From positions 1 through 64,000 of the IMG/VR virus record IMGVR_UViG_3300041405_000133: 64,000 nt of DNA. The stretch is one strand, 5' to 3'. Each line of letters begins with the position of its first letter. The stretch's first letter is position 1. The stretch is from a virus. A model generated the notes under the pieces. That model saw only the letters and a list, made by a program, of their open reading frames with translations, made no database searches and was not told where the DNA came from. This document shows positions 8,181 through 15,680 of the stretch, one piece after another. Both the position numbers and the translations under genes were made by a program.

Positions 8181-10133
8181 ATGGCAAGCGACTCTCGTGA
8201 AGCGGAACGGATCTGGGACCTCGTCTTTGACGAGACCATCCGTTACATCGAGGCGAAAGCTGATGGCGTCGATGTTCGGGATGATTTCATTCTGGATCTT
8301 CGTCGCAGTTATGCTGAAAACCTCGGCAAGCATCGTTATAACAACAGCAACATGGACAAGCTGGTCAAACTGACCTTTGCGAATCTTCGTAACATCGAAG
8401 ACGAACTGGGTCAGCGCGGCGATCGCGAGAAGGACATCATCCGTCTTGGCGTTGAAGCGATGGTGGATGGTCACTTCGCTGAATCCGTTTTCGCCGATCC
8501 AAAGCTTGTTCGTGAATTGCCGCGTGATGCTGAGCGCGGTATGGAAGATGCAATGCGTCTGGCTGCTAAGCTGGCCGGCGCTGGACGCCGTCGTGGTGGT
8601 CGTGACGATCGTGATGACGATCGCGATGATCGCCGTGGCGGTGGTGCTCGTTGGAATACCCGTGATGATCGTGATGATCGTGACCGTGACCGCGGTGGTC
8701 GTGATCGTGATCGACGTGATACTCGCCGTAGTGGTCCTCGTGACAGCCGTTCGGTTAACGATGGTGCTGATCACTGGGACGTTCTCTCTGACATCGGTGT
8801 TGCTACTGATGAACGAGATGATCGCGATGATCGTCGGGATGAACCACGTCGCGAAGAACCACGCCGTGAGCGTGAGCCCGAACGTCGTGAACCTGAATAC
8901 GAACATCCAGAAGAACCACTGCCGCATCTGGAAGCTCGCAACACTCACGTAGATGGTCCTGACCATACGCGTGCAAACCCGTACGAAGATTACTGGCTGA
9001 ATGATGAGCATTGGCGTGTCGCTCACTTGTCCGGCTGGAAACTTACTGGCGATGGTGAACAACTGATCACCGCCGTCCCAACCCTTTACGACGTCAACCA
9101 ATACATCAAGTATTACGTCATGGATAGCAGCGGCGAAGTCCGCGAGGAGTTAGTTGAAGTGGATAACGAAAACAAGCAATTGGCACACAGCCTGCGTGAA
9201 GATACCCAATCGATCGATGCTCCTAAAGCAGCACCTACCGGCGGTATCTCGCTGAAGGCGTTGAAAGAAGGCGTTACCGATATCAGCCTGGAGCTGGACA
9301 AGCCTGGTCTGAAGCTGGGTGACCTGATCAAGCAGATCCCTACTGACCAGTTGACCTTCTCCAACGCTCTCGCTGCCGACAGCATTATCAGTGCCGTATT
9401 CCAAGGGCGTGTTCGCCTGAACTCGGAAGATGCACCGGTGCGTGTTGACGTGCAATTCCTGCGTACCCCTATCGCAGTGCAAGACAATGCTCAACTGGAT
9501 CTGGTTGCCAAAGTCGGCGCTGCCAATACACTGACCCAGGCTGCTGAGCTGCTGGAAGAACTGAAGCCACAATTCGAGAAGCCGGTATTCGAGCTTCTGA
9601 ACAAACGCTTCACCGAAAACCTGCTGCGCTCCGCGAAATACCAGTTCCAATTCGACAAGGTTACCAAGCTGGACTTCAGCCGCCACTACGGCCGCTTCCT
9701 GGATGCGTACGGCACCAAGCGTGGCGCTGCCGAAGCAGCACAGTTCGCTCAGCGTGTCGGTCACGTAACCACCCTGTCCACCGCTTACGTCTCCGCTGAA
9801 GAAATCGCCGACATCGCCGGTGATCTGATCACCGACGTGAAGAATCCGAAGGCTCTGGTCTTCTTGGATGTTCTGGCAGTAGCGAGCTTCGCTGCAACCA
9901 TCGACGAACTGGGCATCGGCCTGGCTCTGACCATGGACGAAACCGGTCTGGCTGTTACTCAGTCTTCCAACCGTGAACTCTTCACCACCCTGCGTGGTCT
10001 GTACTCGGCCCTCGAGCAGCAAACCCCGCCGGGCCTGAAGCCTCGCCTCTTGCTGTCCACCTCTGACAACCGCCTGATTGAAGTACTGCCTTACGCTTGC
10101 CGCCTGGAATCTTTCATCCTGGCTGCTGTGTAA
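8181..10133 (+). CDS. Arg/Asp-rich virion-like protein with low-complexity linker
   Basis: 650 aa; SD AGGAAG before ATG 8181. Residues ~1-130 are a charged helical domain. About 135-195 is a low-complexity RD/RG tract (GRDDRDDDRDDRRGGG type) coded by an imperfect GAT/CGT repeat, then an Arg/Glu/Pro-rich stretch to ~250. The remaining 400 residues form a normal mixed domain ending YACRLESFILAAV. The tract is near charge-neutral but densely charged, typical of disordered linkers or RNA/protein condensates. The 3' half has high GC, C-ending codons like the capsid gene, hinting at high expression. Not recognised as an enzyme; a head or internal virion protein is plausible by position. Confidence 0.65.
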   Translation: MASDSREAERIWDLVFDETIRYIEAKADGVDVRDDFILDLRRSYAENLGKHRYNNSNMDKLVKLTFANLRNIEDELGQRGDREKDIIRLGVEAMVDGHFAESVFADPKLVRELPRDAERGMEDAMRLAAKLAGAGRRRGGRDDRDDDRDDRRGGGARWNTRDDRDDRDRDRGGRDRDRRDTRRSGPRDSRSVNDGADHWDVLSDIGVATDERDDRDDRRDEPRREEPRREREPERREPEYEHPEEPLPHLEARNTHVDGPDHTRANPYEDYWLNDEHWRVAHLSGWKLTGDGEQLITAVPTLYDVNQYIKYYVMDSSGEVREELVEVDNENKQLAHSLREDTQSIDAPKAAPTGGISLKALKEGVTDISLELDKPGLKLGDLIKQIPTDQLTFSNALAADSIISAVFQGRVRLNSEDAPVRVDVQFLRTPIAVQDNAQLDLVAKVGAANTLTQAAELLEELKPQFEKPVFELLNKRFTENLLRSAKYQFQFDKVTKLDFSRHYGRFLDAYGTKRGAAEAAQFAQRVGHVTTLSTAYVSAEEIADIAGDLITDVKNPKALVFLDVLAVASFAATIDELGIGLALTMDETGLAVTQSSNRELFTTLRGLYSALEQQTPPGLKPRLLLSTSDNRLIEVLPYACRLESFILAAV

Positions 10134-10229
10134 GCTTTACCATCAGGTTCCTGCTACGCCAAGCACAGAGGTGGCCAGTAATGTGGCCGCACCCATCAAC
10201 TTAACCGTAATACTGTAGGACGAATCCGT

Positions 10230-10280
10230 GGGCCCGTAATGGGCCCTCGGTGCATTATCCGAGAGGTAGTGTTTTTTTTT
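10230..10280 (+). terminator. Probable terminator (two hairpins plus T-run)
   Basis: GGGCCC-GTAAT-GGGCCC (10230-10246) is followed by CTCGG...CCGAG (10246-10263) and a run of nine T from 10272. The T-run is nine bases after the second stem, longer than usual, so strength is uncertain. The rest of the 171-base gap after the 650-aa gene has no gene. Confidence 0.55.
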
Positions 10281-10304
10281 GCCTGAAAACAACAGGGGAT
10301 GACG

Positions 10305-10943
10305 ATGACTTCTATCATCGAACGCTTGGCATTTGCTAATCCTGAAGAAGAAGCTTCTTTTGAAGCCTCCGGGATGGAATACGAAAACGAGATTTACATC
10401 TCGGGTTATGATCTTCAGCAGATCGTCACCACAGCGACGTATCACGAGGGTCAGGAGCAATGGGGGATCTTTGTACCCAAGTCTGATCAGAACGCCTCCA
10501 GCGGCTCTATACGCGTTCGTATGACCGAACACGAAGACAGCTCAGTGGTTTATGAACAAACCACCAAGACTGACGCTAAAGAGAAGGGTAAGCTTGAGAA
10601 TGAGCGTCCTTCTGATGAAGTAATGTTCGGCCAGTTTAAACTGATGGCTGATCAGGGTCTCATCAAGATGCGCTATGTCATCGAAGCTACCACCCGTGAT
10701 GGCGTTCCCTTCAAGTTTGAAGTGGACATCTTCCGTAACGGTAAGGGTGAGGTAGTTCCATGGGCGAAGATCGACGCTGAACTTCCGGATGGTTATGAAC
10801 TGACCCCTGAAGAGATCCCATTCACTCACGATGAACTCATCATCCTGACCCCTGCCATGAAAGTGGACCGTCAGGCTGAAGTGAACAAGAAGGTCGCTAA
10901 GTTGTACGAGACCTACTTCCGCAGTCCTAACGTACACGTATGA
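10305..10943 (+). CDS. CYTH-like (triphosphate tunnel fold) protein
   Basis: 212 aa. The AGGGG ribosome site (10294-10298) is 6 bases before ATG 10305, so the ATG at 10299 is rejected. The order of motifs matches CYTH proteins such as inorganic triphosphatases: alternating charged strand EYENEIYISG (25-34), basic strand SGSIRVRM (66-73), YEQTTK (83-88), a helix with DEVMFGQFKLM, K/R strand LIKMRYVIEA (119-128), then KFEVDIFRN (137-145) and WAKIDAELPD (153-162), equivalent to the EVDxFxG and AEIEL strands of that family. The usual ExExK lacks its lysine. CYTH enzymes hydrolyse triphosphates inside a beta-barrel with metals; the substrate here is unknown. The gene at 10952 follows within 8 bases. 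Confidence 0.6.
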   Translation: MTSIIERLAFANPEEEASFEASGMEYENEIYISGYDLQQIVTTATYHEGQEQWGIFVPKSDQNASSGSIRVRMTEHEDSSVVYEQTTKTDAKEKGKLENERPSDEVMFGQFKLMADQGLIKMRYVIEATTRDGVPFKFEVDIFRNGKGEVVPWAKIDAELPDGYELTPEEIPFTHDELIILTPAMKVDRQAEVNKKVAKLYETYFRSPNVHV

Positions 10944-10951
10944 GGTGCTGC

Positions 10952-11101
10952 ATGTACGCTAACAAACTAGCGCTGGCTATTCATGCTGCGTTGTTTCCTA
11001 CTGAATACAGTGAACAGCAGCGGCGTGAGGACGAAGCGTGGGCTCGGCGGCTCTATCAGATCAAACATCCGAATGCGATGCCGATATACTTCGTTACTTG
11101 A
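10952..11101 (+). CDS. 49-aa hypothetical protein
   Basis: ATG 10952 has SD GAGGTG at 10942-10947, which overlaps the stop of the CYTH-like gene, so the two are probably translationally coupled. The product (MYANKLALAIHAALFPTEYS...) is a short helical, basic protein (EQQRREDEAWARRLYQIKH). It is the last cistron before the strong terminator at 11115. No family recognised. Confidence 0.6.
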   Translation: MYANKLALAIHAALFPTEYSEQQRREDEAWARRLYQIKHPNAMPIYFVT

Positions 11102-11114
11102 TGGCATAAGCCGA

Positions 11115-11163
11115 CATAAAGACCGTGGGTAAACCCACGGTCTTTATGCTCTTTCTTTTTTTT
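11115..11163. terminator. Bidirectional terminator
   Basis: A 15-bp stem, CATAAAGACCGTGGG paired with its complement, with a TAAA loop, followed by a T-rich run to 11163. It sits between convergent genes ending at 11101 (+) and 11189 (-). Confidence 0.9.
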
Positions 11164-11188
11164 GTGTAACCACCCTAGCAGTGAGTTA

Positions 11189-11599
11189 TCACATCGAACT
11201 AAGCACTTTGATCAGCTCGATGATTTCTGGGATGTTCAATCCATTCTTGGCAGCAACCAATGTGGTGACAAACAGAATACCGAGACCAACCAATTTTTGA
11301 AGCTCACTCGGCGACCATGGAGCTGTTGGCGCTTGAGCTGTCGCAGGGGTTTGGAGAGGGGTAGGAGTCGGATTCTGACCACCGGCAGCCACGCCGAGAC
11401 TCGAGGTCAGAATCATATCCTGCGTAGCCACGTCCAGGGTTGCGAGTGCATCCTGGATCTCCTTAGCTTCTGCGGTGCTTGGGTCCAACTGACGATCACT
11501 TGGAAGGAAGCCGTTGACCAATGTGATCAACGTAGGCTCCCAGGTGAAGCCCACCGCCGGGTTCTTTGCCATAAGCGAGATAGCATCTCTTACGTTCAT
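11189..11599 (-). CDS. Pro/Ala-linker protein with C-terminal hydrophobic segment
   Basis: 136 aa starting MNVRDAISLM at 11599 (GGTGG 7 bases upstream); an in-frame ATG at 11629 has no ribosome site. An N-terminal helical domain is followed by a flexible linker rich in Pro, Thr, Gln and Ala (NPTPTPLQTPATAQAPTAP, about 80-100) and a C-terminal hydrophobic helix (LVGLGILFVTTLVAA). This could be a membrane-tethered protein with its N-domain on a flexible arm. It is downstream of the RuvC gene on the same strand. Function unknown. Confidence 0.6.
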   Translation of the reverse strand: MNVRDAISLMAKNPAVGFTWEPTLITLVNGFLPSDRQLDPSTAEAKEIQDALATLDVATQDMILTSSLGVAAGGQNPTPTPLQTPATAQAPTAPWSPSELQKLVGLGILFVTTLVAAKNGLNIPEIIELIKVLSSM

Positions 11600-11669
11600 G
11601 GGAACCACCAGATGTCGTGTGAAGTGCATGACGGCCTAAGGCCATCATTAATCTACATTAACTCCCTGT

Positions 11670-12263
11670 TTATGTAAATGCTTTAGCGGCGTCAAGCGCA
11701 AGGAATCTGCACACAGTGATGCCGTCAACAGAGTGTTCGTCAAGATCCTTGATTGAGATACCCTCCCCCTCAACGATGTTCACATCATCCATAATAAATT
11801 GACGAATTAATTCTTTATCGGTTTTATATTGCCCTTCCGGACACACCGCTTTCTTTGCCTTACCGGGAGAAACTTCGACGAATTGTAATGTCCGTCTATG
11901 TTTATAGCAAGTGTCGTCCAAATACTTCATGGCCGTTACAAGCGTCCGGTAGGTACTGATGTTTAGATGAGAAAACGGAGCCTCACATCCTACGATGTCT
12001 GGGTCGTACTCATCCAGTATTTCTGCAAGGCGGTCATTTACAACAAGCAACCGAGCGTCAAGGTTGCCTCTGTTCGATGCAACCCCCGCGTACTTGTTAT
12101 AAGCTGATTTATCAGCAGTAACAGTTTCAGCAAAGATTACAGTCGATATACCTGTACGAAGATCGTGGTCTACAATCGTAAACCCGACCGTATTGGTGCC
12201 GTTGTCGATACCGAGGATTCGATATATCCAATGGCCGCTGAATCCTGGCTTAAGTTCGAACAT
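11670..12263 (-). CDS. RuvC-like Holliday junction resolvase
   Basis: 197 aa. It begins with the RNase H-fold RuvC signature RILGIDNGTNTVGF (Asp20), has a second acidic strand DIVGCEAPF (Glu94) and ends with DEHSVDGITVCRF (Asp175, Asp180), giving the four acidic residues expected for a two-metal resolvase. The Lys/Arg-rich VSPGKAKKAV segment matches the DNA-binding loop region. Family role: resolves branched DNA during phage recombination and before packaging. No internal start codon is available, so ATG 12263 must be used, although its Shine-Dalgarno site is separated from it by a hairpin (see the 12261-12298 entry). Same strand as the virion block upstream. Confidence 0.85.
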   Translation of the reverse strand: MFELKPGFSGHWIYRILGIDNGTNTVGFTIVDHDLRTGISTVIFAETVTADKSAYNKYAGVASNRGNLDARLLVVNDRLAEILDEYDPDIVGCEAPFSHLNISTYRTLVTAMKYLDDTCYKHRRTLQFVEVSPGKAKKAVCPEGQYKTDKELIRQFIMDDVNIVEGEGISIKDLDEHSVDGITVCRFLALDAAKAFT

Positions 12264-12298
12264 GACTGGTAGGCGCTACCGAAGTAGCGCCACTCCTT
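12261..12298 (-). promoter_or_regulatory. SD-hairpin-ATG initiation region of the RuvC gene
   Basis: On the minus strand AAGGAG (12298-12293) follows one base after the stop of the 294-aa gene. It is separated from ATG 12263 by a 20-base perfect hairpin (8-bp stem GGCGCTAC/GTAGCGCC with a C-UUCG-G tetraloop, 12291-12272) plus 8 bases. Linear spacing is 29 bases; with the hairpin folded it becomes about 9, which is optimal. The known precedent is T4 gene 38. The hairpin could otherwise be a weak terminator lacking a T-run. Confidence 0.6.
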
Positions 12299-13183
12299 TT
12301 AAGCGCCGGTGCCGATCGTTTCAAGGGTAGGGATCGACTGAGTGCCGAGCATCGGGATTTGGTTACCGACGTCGAATTGCAGAGTCAATTCCTGTTCGTT
12401 GTAATACAACGCCTTGTGGTCAGCAGCGAACGCGTAGATTTGAGTACCGATCGCTTCGTTGAACTGGGTAGTACCCGAAGTGGTCTGTACGGTAACGGTG
12501 CGGTCAGCGGCTGTGCAGAGTGCGAACTCCGACATGATCGCATATTCCTCGTCACCACCATACAAGATCTTGGACACGTTGACGTACTCTTGCACGTCAG
12601 TGGTGGACAAGACGACAGGCAGCAAGGCAGATACTGCCAGCTTCACGTCAGTGGTGGTAGAGGCGCCGGTAGATGGCAGCTGGATCGGTTCTGGGTACAG
12701 GTTCGCGGTGTTAGGCACGAACACAACTTCAGTAACGATACCATCTTCGGTAGTGATCTTCTTCATCACTACAGTCACATCATCCGTGGAGACGTGAATA
12801 CGCAGACCGAAGTAAGCGTAGTAGTTGACGCCGTCAACCAGCATCTCTACACGCAGAGCGTACTTGTCGCGGATGGACTTTGGAAAGTCGTCATCCACAG
12901 GACGCATTGCCATCGGCATTGGGTTGTAGAGCGAGGCATTGTCGGCGTAGTGGTCCAAGATCGAAGTCTTGGCAATGCCGTTATTACCGATCGATGCGGT
13001 GTGACCTTTGTTACCGGCCATGAGAATGCAGAGCTTCACACGCTCAGTGGCGGTAGGACGTGCGTTCTCTTGAACTTCAAGACGCTCGTTCATGGTGGAC
13101 TTGGCATCAATCACCGGGTTTTGCCCGAGGAGTAACGAAACCAGAAGCTTAGCGCCGTAGACTGTGGCTTGTACCGTATTCAT
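12299..13183 (-). CDS. Virion structural protein (probable)
   Basis: 294 aa with SD AAGGGA before ATG 13183, overlapping the end region of the gene upstream. The sequence is beta-strand rich, Val/Thr/Ala rich, with few charged clusters (VKLAVSALLPVVLSTTDVQEYV, DRTVTVQTTSGTTQF), a composition typical of tail or baseplate proteins. No catalytic motif. It is the last gene of a five-gene minus-strand block (17909 to 12299) with gaps of 9-18 bases that probably forms one transcript with RuvC. Specific structural role not recognised. Confidence 0.6.
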   Translation of the reverse strand: MNTVQATVYGAKLLVSLLLGQNPVIDAKSTMNERLEVQENARPTATERVKLCILMAGNKGHTASIGNNGIAKTSILDHYADNASLYNPMPMAMRPVDDDFPKSIRDKYALRVEMLVDGVNYYAYFGLRIHVSTDDVTVVMKKITTEDGIVTEVVFVPNTANLYPEPIQLPSTGASTTTDVKLAVSALLPVVLSTTDVQEYVNVSKILYGGDEEYAIMSEFALCTAADRTVTVQTTSGTTQFNEAIGTQIYAFAADHKALYYNEQELTLQFDVGNQIPMLGTQSIPTLETIGTGA

Positions 13184-13192
13184 AGCTGTCCC

Positions 13193-14167
13193 TTAACGTG
13201 AGAAGAGTGGTGGTGTGGATGCGTGGTTAAACGGCAGGTTTCCGGGAACCTTGCTGTCCGAGTACCGGTACGCAATCTTGAGGACACCAGTGATGTTGTT
13301 ACACCATTTGCTCAGATCGAGACAGAACACGTAATTGTACGCTGGATCATTCACGGTGTGCGCAGTGCTCACGAAGCCGTTGTAGATGACTTCTGAGCCG
13401 TGGACGTTGAAAGGCAGTTCCTGATCAGGCACTGACACCCATTCGTCGCCAGTGAGACGACGGAGCAGCTGTGGTAGATTTACGAGGTCTGTCCACACGT
13501 AGCCAGTCGGAATCGTGTACAGATACGACTCAGTTGCCCGACGATCATCGTGGGACATGAAGGCATCCGACAACTTCAGCTCACCATCTTCCAGAATCAG
13601 ATCAACTGGAGGCAAGTCTTGGTTGCTGTCGCTATAGAACTGACGGATGTCCAACAGCGAATCGATAGTCGCACCGAGCAGCGTCAGAGACTGACGCGTG
13701 ATCACTTTGAAGCTACCTGTGAAGATCAAGTGATCGCCAGAGATAGTGATCAGGTAATCTGTGTTCTGAAGAGCTGGCAGCAGTCCCTCACCGATAGGTT
13801 CCTGAGAAACCAGTTCGATGGTGATTAACGCAGACTCCAGGAACAGACCGTACTGTTCGTGCAGTGCAGTGATGATCGCAGCATCTGTAAGTTCAGGAAC
13901 GTGAATCGCACAAGGCTCACCGTTCAAGATTTGATCGATGTCTACTCGGCGATACATCAGGCGCTGAACTTCTTCACTCCAACCGTTGGTCGAGGCGAAC
14001 TTGATATCGACCGACGTCAGTCCTTCCTCACCTTCATTAACTGGAAGACCGAACAGTAACTGCTCAGGTTTCAGCAACCGGTTGTTTGTAGCGTTGATGT
14101 AGTCGACCAGCAGCTCCTTAGAGGGCTTGCTGTATCGAGCTATCCTTGGTTTCTTGAGTGTGTACAT
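13193..14167 (-). CDS. Virion structural protein sharing a domain with the next two genes
   Basis: 324 aa; strong SD GAGGTGAT before ATG 14167. Residues ~55-170 contain the pattern VQRLMYRRVDIDQILNG ... IITALHEQYGLFLES ... FTGSFKVI, which matches in order the domain of the 169-aa and 319-aa proteins just upstream (YRY/YQR-L-x-DVF-G, a Leu-rich 'I...L....GL.L' helix, then L-x-W/F-x-G-strand). The rest is beta-rich. Domain sharing between three adjacent genes suggests they assemble as parts of one tail or baseplate substructure; this is inferred. Confidence 0.6.
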   Translation of the reverse strand: MYTLKKPRIARYSKPSKELLVDYINATNNRLLKPEQLLFGLPVNEGEEGLTSVDIKFASTNGWSEEVQRLMYRRVDIDQILNGEPCAIHVPELTDAAIITALHEQYGLFLESALITIELVSQEPIGEGLLPALQNTDYLITISGDHLIFTGSFKVITRQSLTLLGATIDSLLDIRQFYSDSNQDLPPVDLILEDGELKLSDAFMSHDDRRATESYLYTIPTGYVWTDLVNLPQLLRRLTGDEWVSVPDQELPFNVHGSEVIYNGFVSTAHTVNDPAYNYVFCLDLSKWCNNITGVLKIAYRYSDSKVPGNLPFNHASTPPLFSR

Positions 14168-14182
14168 TTATCACCTCAGGCC

Positions 14183-14692
14183 CTATAAAGCAGGTGGCCA
14201 CAATCCGTCAAGTATATTGTTCGAGAAAGCGTCGGAGAGGAGGATCGAAGTCCCAGGTTCTCCCAGCGTTACTGTCGTTTCACCAACCCATCTCAACGAA
14301 TTCGGTTTGGCCTTGAGGATGAAGCTGCTACCCGTCACGAGTGCGTTCTCAAAGTCCATGTCCGTAATCACCAAGCCTGAAGCCAACGCGATGTTGTTCA
14401 TCACGCCCTTTACCGTAATGGGCGGCGTTAGATCCAGACTCATACCACCGAAGACGTCCGCTACGTGCAATCTATTGTAGCGGTACGTCATCTGACCTGT
14501 ATGCTGTCTATAGATGTTTTCATCTCTAGACTCATGCGTGGTGATCACCACGTTGGTCACAGCACCTTCAACAATCATCGGAGGACCGATGGATGCGAAC
14601 TCTGCTCTCAAGTGGAGATTGAAATGGTTATTGGCCATGATCAGTAACGCCACGGCAGGATCGAACTTCAATAACCGTAGCGTGTCAGTCAT
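14183..14692 (-). CDS. Small virion structural protein, paralog of neighbours
   Basis: 169 aa. Residues ~35-145 carry the shared domain in its simplest form: TYRYNRLHVADVFGGMSLDLTPP, then VKGVMNNIALASGLVITDMDFENA and NSLRWVGETTVTL. The equivalent stretch of the 319-aa protein reads FEYQRLSLPAFLSGVNLS ... DLMGNLF ... DFVEDS ... DSYRWVGEIDCVI. Its ribosome site is weak (CGGA), so translation may depend on the upstream gene. Probably a single-domain tail/baseplate component; function inferred only from paralogy and position. Confidence 0.6.
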   Translation of the reverse strand: MTDTLRLLKFDPAVALLIMANNHFNLHLRAEFASIGPPMIVEGAVTNVVITTHESRDENIYRQHTGQMTYRYNRLHVADVFGGMSLDLTPPITVKGVMNNIALASGLVITDMDFENALVTGSSFILKAKPNSLRWVGETTVTLGEPGTSILLSDAFSNNILDGLWPPAL

Positions 14693-14710
14693 GGGATTAT
14701 CCGTTAGGTC

Positions 14711-15670
14711 TTAAGATGTCCGAGTGTATTCAACCAAGATGGCGCCACAGTAAGCCAACGAGTTGTTAGCAAACGTCACTGGGAAGGAAGCCTTAGCCCC
14801 TACCGCAATAGTAGGCATCGCAGTTGGTTTAATATCAGTCGCTGCAATCACACATCCCATTTGCGCTGAAAGTAACGCAGCGAGTTGTGTCATGTTAGCG
14901 TAGCCTGGTCCACCGAACTTAACAGGGCGTCTGAAGGTCAATGGCCACGATCTGCGACCGTAGTAGACCGTTAGTGCCCCGATGTATGGAACGCCGTTGA
15001 ACGTCAACAGGAGCGCGGTGTTGTCACCGGCATCCTGAGGTCCATTCTCAGATACCTGAGAGATGGTAAACATGTTCGATTGGATCGGCTCTGCCAACGA
15101 GGCAGCATTCATCAAGTTCAGGTGCGTAGCAATCTGATTCTTGATATTAAGGCTAATGAACGCATCGGTGTGAGACAACGTCAGCGTATTAACCAGAATG
15201 CGGCCAGCGATCTCAAGACCCAGACGGGCAATCACGCAATCAATTTCACCTACCCATCGATACGAGTCGGCGGCTGAGATTACTGCGACTGTACCTAACT
15301 GATCGTAGCTGTCTTCAACGAAGTCAGTTTCACCGATTGGAATCCTGTACGGCCAGAAGAGATTACCCATCAAGTCTTTTGGAGTCGATGGTATCTCAGC
15401 CGCTACAGATAGATTCACCCCAGACAAGAAAGCTGGCAGGCTAAGCCGTTGGTATTCGAATGTGAACGTACCCACTCGATCCCACAGACTAACCGGAGCC
15501 TTACTCTTGTCGATCGACACCTTAACGCTGGTATTGACACCGCCAAGCGATACAGGTGCTTCTATCTTCAGATGTGTGGCTTTGAGGGGAGCTTTTAACT
15601 TCTCCCCAATTTGAGCCCTCAACGCATCGAGTGGATGCATCTTCAAGAGTGTTTCTGGTGCAATGCTCAT
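14711..15670 (-). CDS. Virion structural protein with shared domain plus C-terminal beta domain
   Basis: 319 aa; SD AAGGAT before ATG 15670. The N-terminal ~170 residues contain the domain shared with the two genes downstream (FEYQRLSLPAFLSG ... SYRWVGEIDCVI). The C-terminal ~150 residues are a separate beta-rich region (TALLLTFNGVPYIGALTVYYGRRSWPLTF, ANNSLAYCGAILVEYTRTS). No enzyme motif. It lies between the 742-aa protein and the smaller paralog, 10 and 18 bases apart, in one transcription unit. Likely a baseplate or tail-end protein. Confidence 0.6.
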   Translation of the reverse strand: MSIAPETLLKMHPLDALRAQIGEKLKAPLKATHLKIEAPVSLGGVNTSVKVSIDKSKAPVSLWDRVGTFTFEYQRLSLPAFLSGVNLSVAAEIPSTPKDLMGNLFWPYRIPIGETDFVEDSYDQLGTVAVISAADSYRWVGEIDCVIARLGLEIAGRILVNTLTLSHTDAFISLNIKNQIATHLNLMNAASLAEPIQSNMFTISQVSENGPQDAGDNTALLLTFNGVPYIGALTVYYGRRSWPLTFRRPVKFGGPGYANMTQLAALLSAQMGCVIAATDIKPTAMPTIAVGAKASFPVTFANNSLAYCGAILVEYTRTS

Positions 15671-15680
15671 GAGTGCATCC

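Noticed and set aside
8583-8760. Short tandem repeat taken for a CRISPR or repeat array
   Set aside because: It is an in-frame RD-coding tract; no regular spacers or fixed repeats.
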